From Rhizobium sp. SSA_523 (GTDB lineage Bacteria; Pseudomonadota; Alphaproteobacteria; Rhizobiales; Rhizobiaceae): a stretch of 64,000 nucleotides of DNA. The notes beneath the pieces are model-generated. The model made no database searches and was not told where the DNA came from. It saw nothing but the letters and a program-made list of their open reading frames with translations. Positions 25,792-37,569 of the stretch are shown here, piece by piece. How positions within the stretch are numbered: the stretch's first letter is position 1; each line of letters starts with the position of its first letter. The stretch is taken from the NCBI RefSeq assembly GCF_030435705.1, contig NZ_CP129382.1, positions 1 to 64,000 on the forward strand. Direction: 5' to 3'. The translations under genes were made by a program, and so were the position numbers.

Positions 25792-27048
25792 ATGACCCAT
25801 GACAGACTGACCATCCGCCCGACGGCGACACCTCTTGTCGGCCGGGTGAGCCCTCCGGGCTCGAAATCCATCACCAACCGCGTGCTCCTGCTGGCGGGCC
25901 TGGCCAAGGGCACAAGCCGGCTGACCGGGGCGCTGAAAAGCGACGATACGCGCTATATGGCAGAGGCGCTGCGGGCCATGGGCGTTAGCGTCGAGGAGCC
26001 GGATGCGACGACGTTCGTGGTGACCGGCACCGGCGAGCTGAAAGCCCCGGCCGAGCCGCTCTTCCTGGGCAATGCCGGCACGGCGACGCGCTTCCTGACG
26101 GCGGCGGTGGCACTCGGCAAGGGCCGTTTCATCATCGATGGCGACCAGCATATGCGCAAGCGGCCGATCCAGCCGCTGGTCGATGCGCTGCAATCGCTCG
26201 GCGTCGCCATTGCCGCCCCGTCCGGCTGCCCGCCTGTGGCGATCGATGCCCATGGATCCTTCGCGAGAGACCGCGTCGTGATCGATGCCGGCCTGTCGAG
26301 CCAGTATGTCTCGGCCCTGCTGATGGCGGCAGCCTGTGCGGCCCGGCCCTTCGAGATCGAGCTGGCCGGGGCGGAAATCGGCGCCCGCGGCTATATCGAC
26401 CTGACGCTTGCCGCCATGCGTGCCTTCGGCGCAAGCGTCACGCAGGCATCGCCGTCGATCTGGCGCATTGAGCCGACCGGCTATACCGCCACCGATTTCC
26501 ACATTGAGCCGGATGCCTCGGCCGCCACCTATCTCTGGGGCGCGGAGGTCCTGACCGGCGGCCGGATCGATATCGGCACGCCGGCGGACGCCTTCACCCA
26601 GCCGGATGCCAAGGCCCATGAGGTGATCGCAGCCTTTCCGCATATGCCGGCCGTGATCGACGGCAGCCAGATGCAGGATGCCATCCCGACGATCGCAGTT
26701 TTGGCGGCTTTCAACGAAACGCCTGTCCGCTTTACCGGCATCGCCAATCTGCGCGTCAAGGAATGCGATCGTATCCGCGCGCTCTCCACCGGGCTCAATG
26801 CCATCCGCGAAGGCCTGGCCGCGGAGGAGGGGGACGATCTCGTCGTCGCCTCCGATCCGGCGCTTGCCGGCCAGCATCTGCCGGCCAGGATCGATACCTT
26901 TGCCGATCACCGCATCGCCATGAGCTTTGCGCTCGCCGGCCTGAAGATCGACGGCATCACCATCCTCGATCCGGATTGTGTGGCCAAGACCTATCCGGAC
27001 TACTGGGATGCCATGGCATCGCTGGGTGTCGGCATCGACAGGGGATGA
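25792..27048 (+). CDS. aroA: EPSP synthase (3-phosphoshikimate 1-carboxyvinyltransferase) homologue with altered active-site loop
   Basis: The 418-residue protein keeps the catalytic residues of EPSP synthase: PPGSKSITNR (Lys24, Arg30), Asp51-Asp52, HMRKRPIQPLVDAL, LSSQYVSALL, IDGSQMQDAIPT, KECDRIRAL, DHRIAMSF and AKTYPDYW. The loop usually written GNAGTAMRPL is GNAGTATRFL here, so by E. coli numbering Met99 is Thr and Pro101 is Phe. The gene is away from the cmk-rpsA neighbourhood where rhizobial aroA normally lies (established context from memory), so it may be a second copy. It sits between lemA and DUF2207, 4 bp before the latter. Confidence 0.9.
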   Translation: MTHDRLTIRPTATPLVGRVSPPGSKSITNRVLLLAGLAKGTSRLTGALKSDDTRYMAEALRAMGVSVEEPDATTFVVTGTGELKAPAEPLFLGNAGTATRFLTAAVALGKGRFIIDGDQHMRKRPIQPLVDALQSLGVAIAAPSGCPPVAIDAHGSFARDRVVIDAGLSSQYVSALLMAAACAARPFEIELAGAEIGARGYIDLTLAAMRAFGASVTQASPSIWRIEPTGYTATDFHIEPDASAATYLWGAEVLTGGRIDIGTPADAFTQPDAKAHEVIAAFPHMPAVIDGSQMQDAIPTIAVLAAFNETPVRFTGIANLRVKECDRIRALSTGLNAIREGLAAEEGDDLVVASDPALAGQHLPARIDTFADHRIAMSFALAGLKIDGITILDPDCVAKTYPDYWDAMASLGVGIDRG

Positions 27049-27052
27049 GCAG

Positions 27053-28996
27053 ATGACGGCAGGTTTCCAGCGCGCGGCTCTCCTGGTTCTGGCCGTTCTC
27101 TTGCCGGTGCTGTCTGCATCGGGAGCGGCCCGCGCTGCCGAATTTGTCGACAGCTACCGCTCCGAGATCGCCATTGCCGCCGATGGCGCCGTCACCGTCA
27201 CCGAAATCATCACGGTCAACGCCGAAGGGCGCGATATCCGGCGAGGGATCTTCCGCGACTTCCCGCTCTATATGGTGGATGCGAGGGGACGGCGGCAGAA
27301 GGTCGGGTTCGATGTGCTGTCCGCGGCGCGCGACGGCAGGCCGGAGGAGTTCCACACCGAGACGATATCGGGCGGCATCCGCATTTACCTGGGCTCTGCC
27401 GACACGCTGCTGCCGGTGGGCCGTCACACCTATGAACTCACCTATCGCACCGACCGGCAGATCCGCTATTTCGACGATCACGACGAATTCTACTGGAATG
27501 TGACCGGCAATGGCTGGATTTTCGACATCCGGCGGGTCACGGCGCTGATCTCACTGCCGCCGGGCGTTTCCGCCACCCGCACCGCCGTCTATACCGGGCC
27601 GGAGGGCTCGAGACAGAGCGCGGCGCGAATCGGCGGCAGCGCCGCGGTGCCTGCTTTCTCCACCACGGCGCCGCTTGCGGCCGGGGAGGGAATGACGGTC
27701 GTGGTGGCGCTTCCCAAGGGGTCCATTGCGCCTCCCGGCGCTGCCGAACAGCAGGCCTGGTTCCTGCGCGACAATATCAACCTCATTCTCGGCGGCGGCG
27801 GGCTGCTTCTCGTCACGCTCTATTATGTCTGGTTCTGGCGGCGCGTCGGCCGCGATCCTGAAGGCGGCGTGGTGGTTCCCCGCTGGGATGCGCCGGACGG
27901 GCTGTCGCCGGCGCTCGTCAATTATGTCTACAACAAGGGTTTTTCCGGCGCCGGCTGGGATGCGCTGTCGGCAAGCTTCATCGATCTTGCGGTGAAGGGC
28001 CATGTGACGCTGGACGACCTCAAGAACCGCATCGTGGTGCGCCGGACGCAGAAGCCGAAGGCGGGCCCGCTGCCGACCGGCCAGGCCTATCTGCTGTCGG
28101 AACTCGCAGTCCCGGGCGATGAACTGATCATCGACAAGGACAATGGCGAGCGGGTCCAGAAGGTCGGCCGCGGCTTCCGCTCCGCCATCGAGAAGGAGCA
28201 TCGCGGCCGCTATTACAAGAGCAATATCGGCTACACGATCGGCGGGATCGGCCTCAGCCTCTTTGTGGGTCTGGTACTGATCCTGTTTGGCGATTTCGAT
28301 CCGGAAAGCATCGGCTTCCTGGTGCCGCCGATGATTTTCGGCTTCGTCTGGGGCGGGATAGCACTGAAGGCCGGGCGCGCTCTGTTGCGCAAGCGCGGGC
28401 TTCTGGCGCGCATCGGGGCCATTCTCGTCTTTGCCATTCTCGGCTTCATGGCCCTCTCGGCGGCGGTGATGCTGTTCGTCGGCATCGTGGATTCGCTTGA
28501 AACGCATCAGTGGCCGGTGATGGCCGCCTTTGGCGGGCTCACGCTCGTCAATGCGGTGTTCTTCTTCCTGATGGGCGCGCCGACGCCGCTCGGCGCCAAG
28601 CTGATGGCCGGCGTGGAGGGGCTCAAGACCTATCTCACCCTGGCCGAGCGCGACCGGCTGAACATGGCCGGCGCGCCGCAAATGTCGCCGCAGCATTTCG
28701 AGACGCTATTGCCCTATGCGGTGGCGCTGGGTGTCGAAAAGCCGTGGAGCGAGACCTTCGAAACCTGGCTGGCCAGTGCCGCGGCGGGCGCGGCGGCGGC
28801 CGCCTATCAGCCCGTCTGGTACCATGGCGGCTCGATCGGCGATCTCGGCACGAGCATCGGCGGCTTTTCCTCCTCCATGGCATCGACCATCGCCTCTACC
28901 ATTCCGCAGCCGAAATCCTCGTCTTCCTCGGGTTTTTCCTCCTCGGGCGGTTTTTCCGGCGGCGGCGGGGGCGGCGGAGGCGGAGGTGGGTGGTAG
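27053..28996 (+). CDS. DUF2207-domain membrane protein
   Basis: The 647-residue protein has a signal peptide (residues 1-30, AALLVLAVLLPVLSASGAARA), an extracytoplasmic DUF2207 domain (about 35-220: EIAIAADGAVTVTEIITVNAEG, RRGIFRDFP, FYWNVTGNGW), a membrane helix near 240, two or three more helices around 400-500, and a C-terminal Ser/Gly-rich tail ending in eleven consecutive glycines and a tryptophan. The Gly-rich end is characteristic of the family. Function unknown; association with LemA suggests a shared envelope role. Its ATG follows the aroA stop by 4 bp. Confidence 0.92.
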   Translation: MTAGFQRAALLVLAVLLPVLSASGAARAAEFVDSYRSEIAIAADGAVTVTEIITVNAEGRDIRRGIFRDFPLYMVDARGRRQKVGFDVLSAARDGRPEEFHTETISGGIRIYLGSADTLLPVGRHTYELTYRTDRQIRYFDDHDEFYWNVTGNGWIFDIRRVTALISLPPGVSATRTAVYTGPEGSRQSAARIGGSAAVPAFSTTAPLAAGEGMTVVVALPKGSIAPPGAAEQQAWFLRDNINLILGGGGLLLVTLYYVWFWRRVGRDPEGGVVVPRWDAPDGLSPALVNYVYNKGFSGAGWDALSASFIDLAVKGHVTLDDLKNRIVVRRTQKPKAGPLPTGQAYLLSELAVPGDELIIDKDNGERVQKVGRGFRSAIEKEHRGRYYKSNIGYTIGGIGLSLFVGLVLILFGDFDPESIGFLVPPMIFGFVWGGIALKAGRALLRKRGLLARIGAILVFAILGFMALSAAVMLFVGIVDSLETHQWPVMAAFGGLTLVNAVFFFLMGAPTPLGAKLMAGVEGLKTYLTLAERDRLNMAGAPQMSPQHFETLLPYAVALGVEKPWSETFETWLASAAAGAAAAAYQPVWYHGGSIGDLGTSIGGFSSSMASTIASTIPQPKSSSSSGFSSSGGFSGGGGGGGGGGGW

Positions 28997-29151
28997 CTTT
29001 CTTCTTTCGGTGCGTGTCGGGCCGCAGCGCTTGCTCAATGGCCACCCCAATGCAGCGGCGTTTCTTTTTACCCCACTCGGCAGATGACTTTTGATGCATG
29101 CCTTGCTAAGTCCGGCGCAAAGCCCAGAACCCCAAGACAAAGCCGAGTACC

Positions 29152-29196
29152 ATGCCTGATCTTCTGCTCGAACTCCGCTCCGAGGAAATTCCGGCC
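29152..29196 (+). repeat. 45-bp perfect direct repeat, upstream copy of the glyS 5' end
   Basis: Identical over 45 bp to 29273-29317, the first 15 codons of glyS. The distance between copies is 121 bp. Between them is a hairpin-forming segment (CCTCGCC 29195-29201 with GGCGAGG 29223-29229). Confidence 0.97.
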
Positions 29197-29280
29197 TCGC
29201 CGCACGCCCGCAGCGCCGCAGGGGCGAGGACGTGCAATCATATGAGCCGCATGCGGACCAAGGAAGCCATTTATGCCTGA
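29152..29280 (+). CDS. 42-codon leader ORF carrying a duplicate of the first 15 glyS codons
   Basis: The frame from ATG 29152 repeats the first 15 GlyS residues ([15 protein letters not shown]) exactly, then diverges ([14 protein letters not shown] and on) and ends at TGA 29278-29280, inside the start of the real glyS (ATG 29273, different frame). Its ribosome-binding site is weak (GCCGAG). It is either a leftover of a duplication or a leader peptide coupled to glyS by termination-reinitiation. Translation is not demonstrated. Confidence 0.4.
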   Translation: MPDLLLELRSEEIPASPHARSAAGARTCNHMSRMRTKEAIYA

Positions 29281-31738
29281 TCTTCTGCTCGAACTCCGCT
29301 CCGAGGAAATTCCGGCCCGCATGCAGCGCAAGGCTGCCGGCGATCTGAAGAAACTCGTCACCGATGCGCTCGTGGAGCGCGGCCTGACCTATGAAGGCGC
29401 GCGCGAATACTGGACGCCGCGCCGCCTGACGCTGGATATTCGCGGTCTGACCGCGCGTTCGGCCGACCTCAAGGAGGAGATCAAGGGACCTTCGACCAAG
29501 GCGCCGGAGCAGGCCGTGCAGGGCTTTCTGCGCAAGGCCGGCCTGACATCGGTATCGGAGGCGCAGACCGTCTCCGATCCGAAAAAGGGCGATTTCTACC
29601 TGGCGGTCGTCGTGCGGCCGGGTCGCGCCGCCGAAGAGATCATTGCCGAAGTGATGCCCGGCATTATCCGTTCCTTCCCCTGGCCGAAGAGCATGCGGTC
29701 CGGCGCGGCTTCCATGCCCCGCGGCATGCAGTATGACGGCATTGACGGCAAGGGGCTGGAAAGCCTGCGCTGGGTGCGGCCGCTGCAATCGATCGTCTGC
29801 CTGTTCGGGCCGGAACATGAGGAAACCCAGGTTATTCCCTTCGATGTGGATGGCATTACGGCGGCCAACATCACCTATGGCCATCGTTTCCACGCCCCGG
29901 GTGCGATCACCGTGCGCCGCTTCGATGATTATGTCGCGAGCCTCGAAAAGGCCAAGGTCATGCTGGATGCCGAACGCCGCAAGGACGTGATCCTGCACGA
30001 TGCGCGCGATCTTGCCTTCGCCAATGGTCTCGATCTCGTCGAGGATGAAGGGCTGCTGGAGGAAGTATCCGGCCTGGTCGAGTGGCCGCATGTGCTGATC
30101 GGCACCTTCGAGGAAGACTATCTGGCCATTCCGGCAGAGATCATCCGCCTGACCATCAAGACCAACCAGAAATGCTTCGTCACCCGCCGGCAGGGCGAAA
30201 GCGACGGCCTGTCCAACCGCTTCATCCTCGTTTCCAATATCGAGGCGAAGGATGGCGGCAAGGAGATCATGCATGGCAATGGCAAGGTGGTGCGCGCCAG
30301 GCTTTCGGATGCCAAGCATTTCTTCACCCGCGACCAGGGCGACCTGCCGGATCTGGAGACGCTGAAGGATTCGGCGCAGACATTCGGCCTCGACCTCATG
30401 AAGCCGCTGGACCAGCGGATGGCCAAGCTCGACCAGCTGAACGTCACCTTCCATGCCAAGCTCGGCACGCAAGGGCAGCGGGTCCAGCGCATCCGGGCCC
30501 TGGCAAAAGAGATTGGTCGGGTGGTGTATGCATCCGGCCCGACCCCCTCATCCGGTCCTTCGGACCACCTTCTCCCCGCCAGGGAGAAGAAAGGGCAGGC
30601 GGCTGCAACATCCACCCCCTCGCCCCAACGGGGAGAGGGTGGCGCGCATGCGCCGGGTGAGGGGGCCTTCCTTGCTCTGGTGGATCGCGCCGTGGTGCTG
30701 GCCAAGGCGGATCTGCGCACGGAAGCGGTGGGCGAATTTCCGGAATTGCAGGGCCTGATGGGCCGCAAATATGCGGTCCTGCAGGGCGAAGACCCCTCGG
30801 TTGCCGCGGCGATCGAGGATCATTACAAGCCGCAAGGCCCATCCGACCGCGTGCCGGAGGACAAGGTGGCGATCACTGTGGCACTCGCCGATAAGCTCGA
30901 CACGCTGATCGGTTTCTGGGCGATCGACGAAAAGCCGACCGGCTCGAAAGACCCTTACGCGCTGCGCCGCGCGGCGCTCGGCGTCGTGCGCATCATGCTG
31001 GAACGCAAGGTGCGGTTGAACCTGATAGAGCCGTGTCAGCGCCTCAAGCAGGCGTTCTTCACGCCGCAGATCGAGGGCGCCGCTCTGAGGCAGCAGCAAA
31101 GGGCCGAAGACCTGGTGCAGCTTGGCGCGGAAGGCGCGGACGATATCGGCAGCCTGCCAGGCTCTGGCACCTATGGCCAGGTTGCCAATGCCGGCGGCCA
31201 GTGGGTCGATCGCGACGTTCTGGACCTGCTCTCCTTCTTCCACGACCGCCTGAAGGTCTATCTGCGCGACATGGGCGCCCGCCACGACATCATCGACGCG
31301 GTGCTGACGCCGGAGGCCGACGATCTTCTCCTGGTGGCCCGCCGGGCGGAAGCCCTGAATGCCTTCATCACCTCCGAAGATGGCCGCAACCTCTTGGCCG
31401 GCACCAAGCGCGCCACGCAGCTGCTCGCCGCCGAAGAGAAGAAGGGCACCGTGATCGCCGATGGCGTCTCGGACGAATTGCTGAGGCTCGATGCGGAAAA
31501 GGCGCTCTCCGCAGCGATCAAGGCGGCAACCGCCGAGGCCGCCGCGGCGGTCGCGATGGAGGATTTCCGCTCCGCCATGGAGGCGCTGTCCAGGCTGCGC
31601 GCCCCCGTGGATGCCTTCTTCGAAGCGGTTCTCGTCAATGACGAGGACGCGGCGATCCGCGCCAACCGCCTGGCGCTGCTGAAGGCCATTCGCGAGGCCA
31701 CCGGCACGGTGGCGGATTTCTCCAAAATCGCCGGCTGA
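29273..31738 (+). CDS. glyS: Glycyl-tRNA synthetase beta subunit with an in-frame palindromic-element insertion
   Basis: The 821-residue protein is clearly Gly[78 protein letters not shown] and the anticodon-binding-like C-terminus. E. coli GlyS has 689 residues. Part of the excess is residues about 423-465 ([20 protein letters not shown] and onward), encoded by a palindromic mosaic element; another variable stretch is at about 585-640. The frame runs through without a stop. The start at 29273 has AAGGAAG 7 bp upstream; a duplicate of the first 15 codons lies upstream. A strong terminator follows. Confidence 0.95.
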   Translation: MPDLLLELRSEEIPARMQRKAAGDLKKLVTDALVERGLTYEGAREYWTPRRLTLDIRGLTARSADLKEEIKGPSTKAPEQAVQGFLRKAGLTSVSEAQTVSDPKKGDFYLAVVVRPGRAAEEIIAEVMPGIIRSFPWPKSMRSGAASMPRGMQYDGIDGKGLESLRWVRPLQSIVCLFGPEHEETQVIPFDVDGITAANITYGHRFHAPGAITVRRFDDYVASLEKAKVMLDAERRKDVILHDARDLAFANGLDLVEDEGLLEEVSGLVEWPHVLIGTFEEDYLAIPAEIIRLTIKTNQKCFVTRRQGESDGLSNRFILVSNIEAKDGGKEIMHGNGKVVRARLSDAKHFFTRDQGDLPDLETLKDSAQTFGLDLMKPLDQRMAKLDQLNVTFHAKLGTQGQRVQRIRALAKEIGRVVYASGPTPSSGPSDHLLPAREKKGQAAATSTPSPQRGEGGAHAPGEGAFLALVDRAVVLAKADLRTEAVGEFPELQGLMGRKYAVLQGEDPSVAAAIEDHYKPQGPSDRVPEDKVAITVALADKLDTLIGFWAIDEKPTGSKDPYALRRAALGVVRIMLERKVRLNLIEPCQRLKQAFFTPQIEGAALRQQQRAEDLVQLGAEGADDIGSLPGSGTYGQVANAGGQWVDRDVLDLLSFFHDRLKVYLRDMGARHDIIDAVLTPEADDLLLVARRAEALNAFITSEDGRNLLAGTKRATQLLAAEEKKGTVIADGVSDELLRLDAEKALSAAIKAATAEAAAAVAMEDFRSAMEALSRLRAPVDAFFEAVLVNDEDAAIRANRLALLKAIREATGTVADFSKIAG
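30541..30667 (+). repeat. RIME-like palindromic mosaic element inside glyS
   Basis: Outer arms (GACCCCCTCATCCGG at 30541-30555 and the complement at 30653-30667) match at 13 of 15 positions. Nested inside are four hairpins: GGTCC-TTC-GGACC (30554-30566), CTTCTCCC-N5-GGGAGAAG (30569-30589), CCCTCGCCCC-AAC-GGGGAGAGGG (about 30617-30639) and GGCGC-GCAT-GCGCC (30641-30654). The architecture and the CTTCTCCCC motifs are those of Rhizobium intergenic mosaic elements, which normally lie between genes. Confidence 0.85.
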
Positions 31739-31744
31739 TCCGTT

Positions 31745-31778
31745 CCAGACCCCGCCAAAGCGGGGTCTGGTTTTTTTT
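31745..31778 (+). terminator. Strong intrinsic terminator of glyS
   Basis: CCAGACCCCGC and GCGGGGTCTGG form a perfect 11-bp stem with loop CAAA, followed directly by eight T residues. Confidence 0.97.
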
Positions 31779-31872
31779 CGGCCGGCCCCGCCGAAGCTTG
31801 GTCTCAATCCTCTTCCGGCCCGTCCGATGTCTGTGGTAGACTATGCCTGTCAGGTCAGCGCGAGATGCTCCC

Positions 31873-32118
31873 ATGAACAAGCCGTTCCACATTACACTCG
31901 ATGAACCGCTCGATCGCTTTGTCGACGAGCAGGTCGAAAGCGGCCGCTTTGCCTCGCCGCAGGATGTCGTCGAAGCAGGTCTTCGACTGCTGGAAGAGGA
32001 TCAGCGAAAGCTGGAATGGCTGCGCAATGCGCTGATCGAGGGCGAGAACAGTGGTGAGGCTCGTCTGCTTGATCGGCAGGAGTTCAAGCGCCTGATGCGT
32101 AAGAAACATCTGCCATGA
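31873..32118 (+). CDS. parD: ParD-family antitoxin
   Basis: The 81-residue protein has a ribbon-helix-helix N-terminus (HITLDEPLDRFVDEQVESGRFASPQDVVEAGLRLLEE), the form of ParD/CopG antitoxins, and a C-terminal tail (ALIEGENSGEARLLDRQEFKRLMRKK) that would wrap the toxin. The ATG at 31873 gives the family-typical start; an in-frame ATG at 31843 would add ten residues. It overlaps the toxin start by 4 bp (ATGA), as is usual for such modules. Confidence 0.85.
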   Translation: MNKPFHITLDEPLDRFVDEQVESGRFASPQDVVEAGLRLLEEDQRKLEWLRNALIEGENSGEARLLDRQEFKRLMRKKHLP

Positions 32119-32414
32119 GCGTCTTCCGCCTCACCCCCGCGGCAGAAGCAGACTTGGACGAGATCTGGCGATACACGATGCGGACGTGGTCTGCTGAACG
32201 GGCGGACCGGTATTCCGACGATTTCTTCGATGCCTTCGACCTTCTTGTTCAAAATCCGAACTTGGGTCGGAAAGCGGAAGGATTTGGCGAGAGATATCGT
32301 CGTCTCTTTGTTGGCCATCATCTTGTGTTCTACCTTGTGGAGCGGTCCGGCGACGTGTTGGTCGTGCGCATTCTCCACGAGCGATCCGACATTCCCCGCC
32401 ATCTCGACGAATAG
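32115..32414 (+). CDS. parE: ParE/RelE-superfamily toxin
   Basis: The 99-residue protein matches the ParE fold: FRLTPAAEADLDEIWRYT at the start, NPNLGRKAEGFGERYRRLFVGHHLVFYLVE in the middle and VLVVRILHERSDIPRHL at the end. ParE toxins poison DNA gyrase, whereas RelE toxins cut mRNA; the closing ILHERSDIP fits ParE. The frame is intact and coupled to the antitoxin gene. Confidence 0.87.
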   Translation: MSVFRLTPAAEADLDEIWRYTMRTWSAERADRYSDDFFDAFDLLVQNPNLGRKAEGFGERYRRLFVGHHLVFYLVERSGDVLVVRILHERSDIPRHLDE

Positions 32415-32417
32415 CCG

Positions 32418-32942
32418 ATGCCCGCCAGAATCCTCATCAGCGCCTGCCTGCTGGGCCAGCCCGTCCGCTATGACGGAAGGGGAAAGCCGCTCGTCCATCC
32501 GCTGATCGAGCGGTGGAAGGGGGAGGGCCGCCTCGTCTCCTTCTGTCCCGAACTGGCCGGGGGGATGAGCGTGCCGCGGCCGCCGGCCGAGATCGAGAAG
32601 GGCCTGTCGGGCGAGGATGTCCTGGCAGGCCGCGCCCGCGTTCTGGAAGTCACGGGCGGCGATGTGACGGCGGCCTTCCTTGCCGGTGCCGCGAAGGCGC
32701 TGGCCGCCGCACAGGGCAATGGCTGCACGACAGCGCTGCTGATCGACGGCAGCCCGTCCTGCGGCTCGCTGTCGATCTATGACGGAAACTTCGCCGGGGT
32801 AAGGCATGCGGGCAATGGCGTCACCGCCGCGCTTCTTCGCGAGCACGGCATCGCCGTCTATGCCCCGGCGCAGATCGAGGATCTGGCGGGGCATGTCGCG
32901 ACCAGAGCATCGGGCGAAAAAGCGGAATCCGCTGCCTTGTAG
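32418..32942 (+). CDS. DUF523/TudS-like desulfidase
   Basis: The 174-residue protein has the three cysteines expected for the 4Fe-4S cluster of TudS-type enzymes: Cys10 in ISACLLGQPVRYDG, Cys43 in SFCPELAGG and Cys115 in GSPSCGS. Characterised members remove sulfur from thiouracil; that substrate is inferred, not shown. It starts 3 bp after the toxin gene but is probably not functionally linked to the toxin-antitoxin pair. Confidence 0.85.
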   Translation: MPARILISACLLGQPVRYDGRGKPLVHPLIERWKGEGRLVSFCPELAGGMSVPRPPAEIEKGLSGEDVLAGRARVLEVTGGDVTAAFLAGAAKALAAAQGNGCTTALLIDGSPSCGSLSIYDGNFAGVRHAGNGVTAALLREHGIAVYAPAQIEDLAGHVATRASGEKAESAAL

Positions 32943-32968
32943 ACCCGATGCGCCGAAGACGAAGTCTG

Positions 32969-33002
32969 TAGCGTCGGGCCATATGCGATCCGCCCGACGC
33001 TA
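32969..33002. terminator. Bidirectional terminator hairpin between DUF523 and the chemoreceptor gene
   Basis: TAGCGTCGGGC (32969-32979) and GCCCGACGCTA (32992-33002) are a perfect 11-bp stem with a 12-nt loop between two convergent genes. There is no T run on either side. Confidence 0.65.
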
Positions 33003-33012
33003 TAGACGGGCA

Positions 33013-35223
<2,211 letters not shown>

Positions 35224-35784
35224 TCAGGGCAGGCGGGAATGGGTCGGGCGCAGTTCCAGTCCGGAAAAGTCCGGCGGCGTGGAGGCTTTGGATGCGTCAG
35301 GCGCCGGTTCAGCCGGCGGCACGGCGGAAGGCAGGGGCTGAGTGAGGCCGGAACCCTGTCCCACGGCCGAGGTCGTGGCTTCAAGGTCGACACCGTCGCC
35401 CGTCGACACCACGGGCGAGGGAAGGGCGGGATCGCCGGCCAGCGCCTTCTGCTCCGTCTCGACAAAGACCGGGTTGAGGCTGACATAGGTCACCGGCGAA
35501 CCGCCCATGAAGGCCTCTGTCCGCACCAGCGCCTGCTTGCCGTCACGCGGCAGGAGCTGCAGCTTCTGCTGCCCGTCGTCCAGCGTCGGAACCGTATAGG
35601 TCGATAGCTTGACCGTCTCCTTCGCCGTGCAATCCGGGCACTTGATGTCGGTCACGCTCGGCGGATGGGCGATCGGAATGGTCGACCAGGTTTCGATCGA
35701 TCCTGCGACGGCCGGCGAAGCCAGGCCAAGCGTTAGCTTCAGGGCCATGCCAAGCGACAGGAACGTCAAGACGGGGCTGTGCAT
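35224..35784 (-). CDS. Secreted protein of unknown function
   Basis: The 186-residue protein starts with a signal peptide (LTFLSLGMALKLTLGLASPAVAG) and a segment with a CxxC pair (DIKCPDCTAKETVKLSTY), a possible metal- or redox-binding site, followed by a proline-rich C-terminal third. I do not recognise the family, and I cannot name its partners; it stands alone between the chemoreceptor and purD. Confidence 0.7.
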   Translation of the reverse strand: MHSPVLTFLSLGMALKLTLGLASPAVAGSIETWSTIPIAHPPSVTDIKCPDCTAKETVKLSTYTVPTLDDGQQKLQLLPRDGKQALVRTEAFMGGSPVTYVSLNPVFVETEQKALAGDPALPSPVVSTGDGVDLEATTSAVGQGSGLTQPLPSAVPPAEPAPDASKASTPPDFSGLELRPTHSRLP

Positions 35785-35930
35785 CGATCCACTCCTCAGA
35801 ACGGGATTCCGGGATCACGCTACAGCACCTTCCTTTCCAATCGGTCAGGGGATTGCGTTAAGAAAGCGTTAAGTCGAGCCAATGCCTGGCGTGACCTGAA
35901 GACCGGCGCACCGTCAGGACGCGTCTCCAG

Positions 35931-35974
35931 GCAGGTTCCGGAAAGTGTCCCACGGTTTTGCGACCGGAACCTGC
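35931..35974. repeat. Intergenic inverted repeat, GGTTTTGCG family, copy 1
   Basis: GCAGGTTCCGG (35931-35941) and CCGGAACCTGC (35964-35974) form a perfect 11-bp stem around GAAAGTG and CGGTTTTGCG. The same core order occurs at 54676-54722. It is a rhizobial-type dispersed intergenic palindrome in the gap between purD and the secreted-protein gene. Confidence 0.7.
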
Positions 35975-36028
35975 GTCAAACCAATCAACTCAGCGGAGGA
36001 AGCGTTTGGCAGGCCAATGCAAGTCTGC

Positions 36029-37312
<1,284 letters not shown>

Positions 37313-37379
37313 GTCTCGCCCCTTTTCTCTTTGCGCGGCCGAGGTCCTGTCCTGCAATGGACGGCTGTCGCGCAACGCA

Positions 37380-37428
37380 ATGCCTGCGCGCGATGAAAAT
37401 GCCTGCGCGCATCGGAATGTCTGCGCGG
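37380..37428. repeat. Three direct repeats of ATGCCTGCGCGC between purD and tex
   Basis: ATGCCTGCGCGC occurs at 37380, 37399 and, as ATGTCTGCGCGG, at 37417, with 18-19 bp periods in the divergent promoter region. They might be operator sites or simple slippage products. Confidence 0.5.
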
Positions 37429-37569
37429 TTAAGGGGAGGGAGCCAAAAGGTCAAGGCTTGCAGTTCCGGTTTCGCGCGGCCGCTTCCTGTGGAGTGGCCC
37501 ACTTGTGGCGTTGCCTTGCCATGATCTGCCGTTATGGTCCCGCTCAAGACAAGAAAATCAGGATGATCC

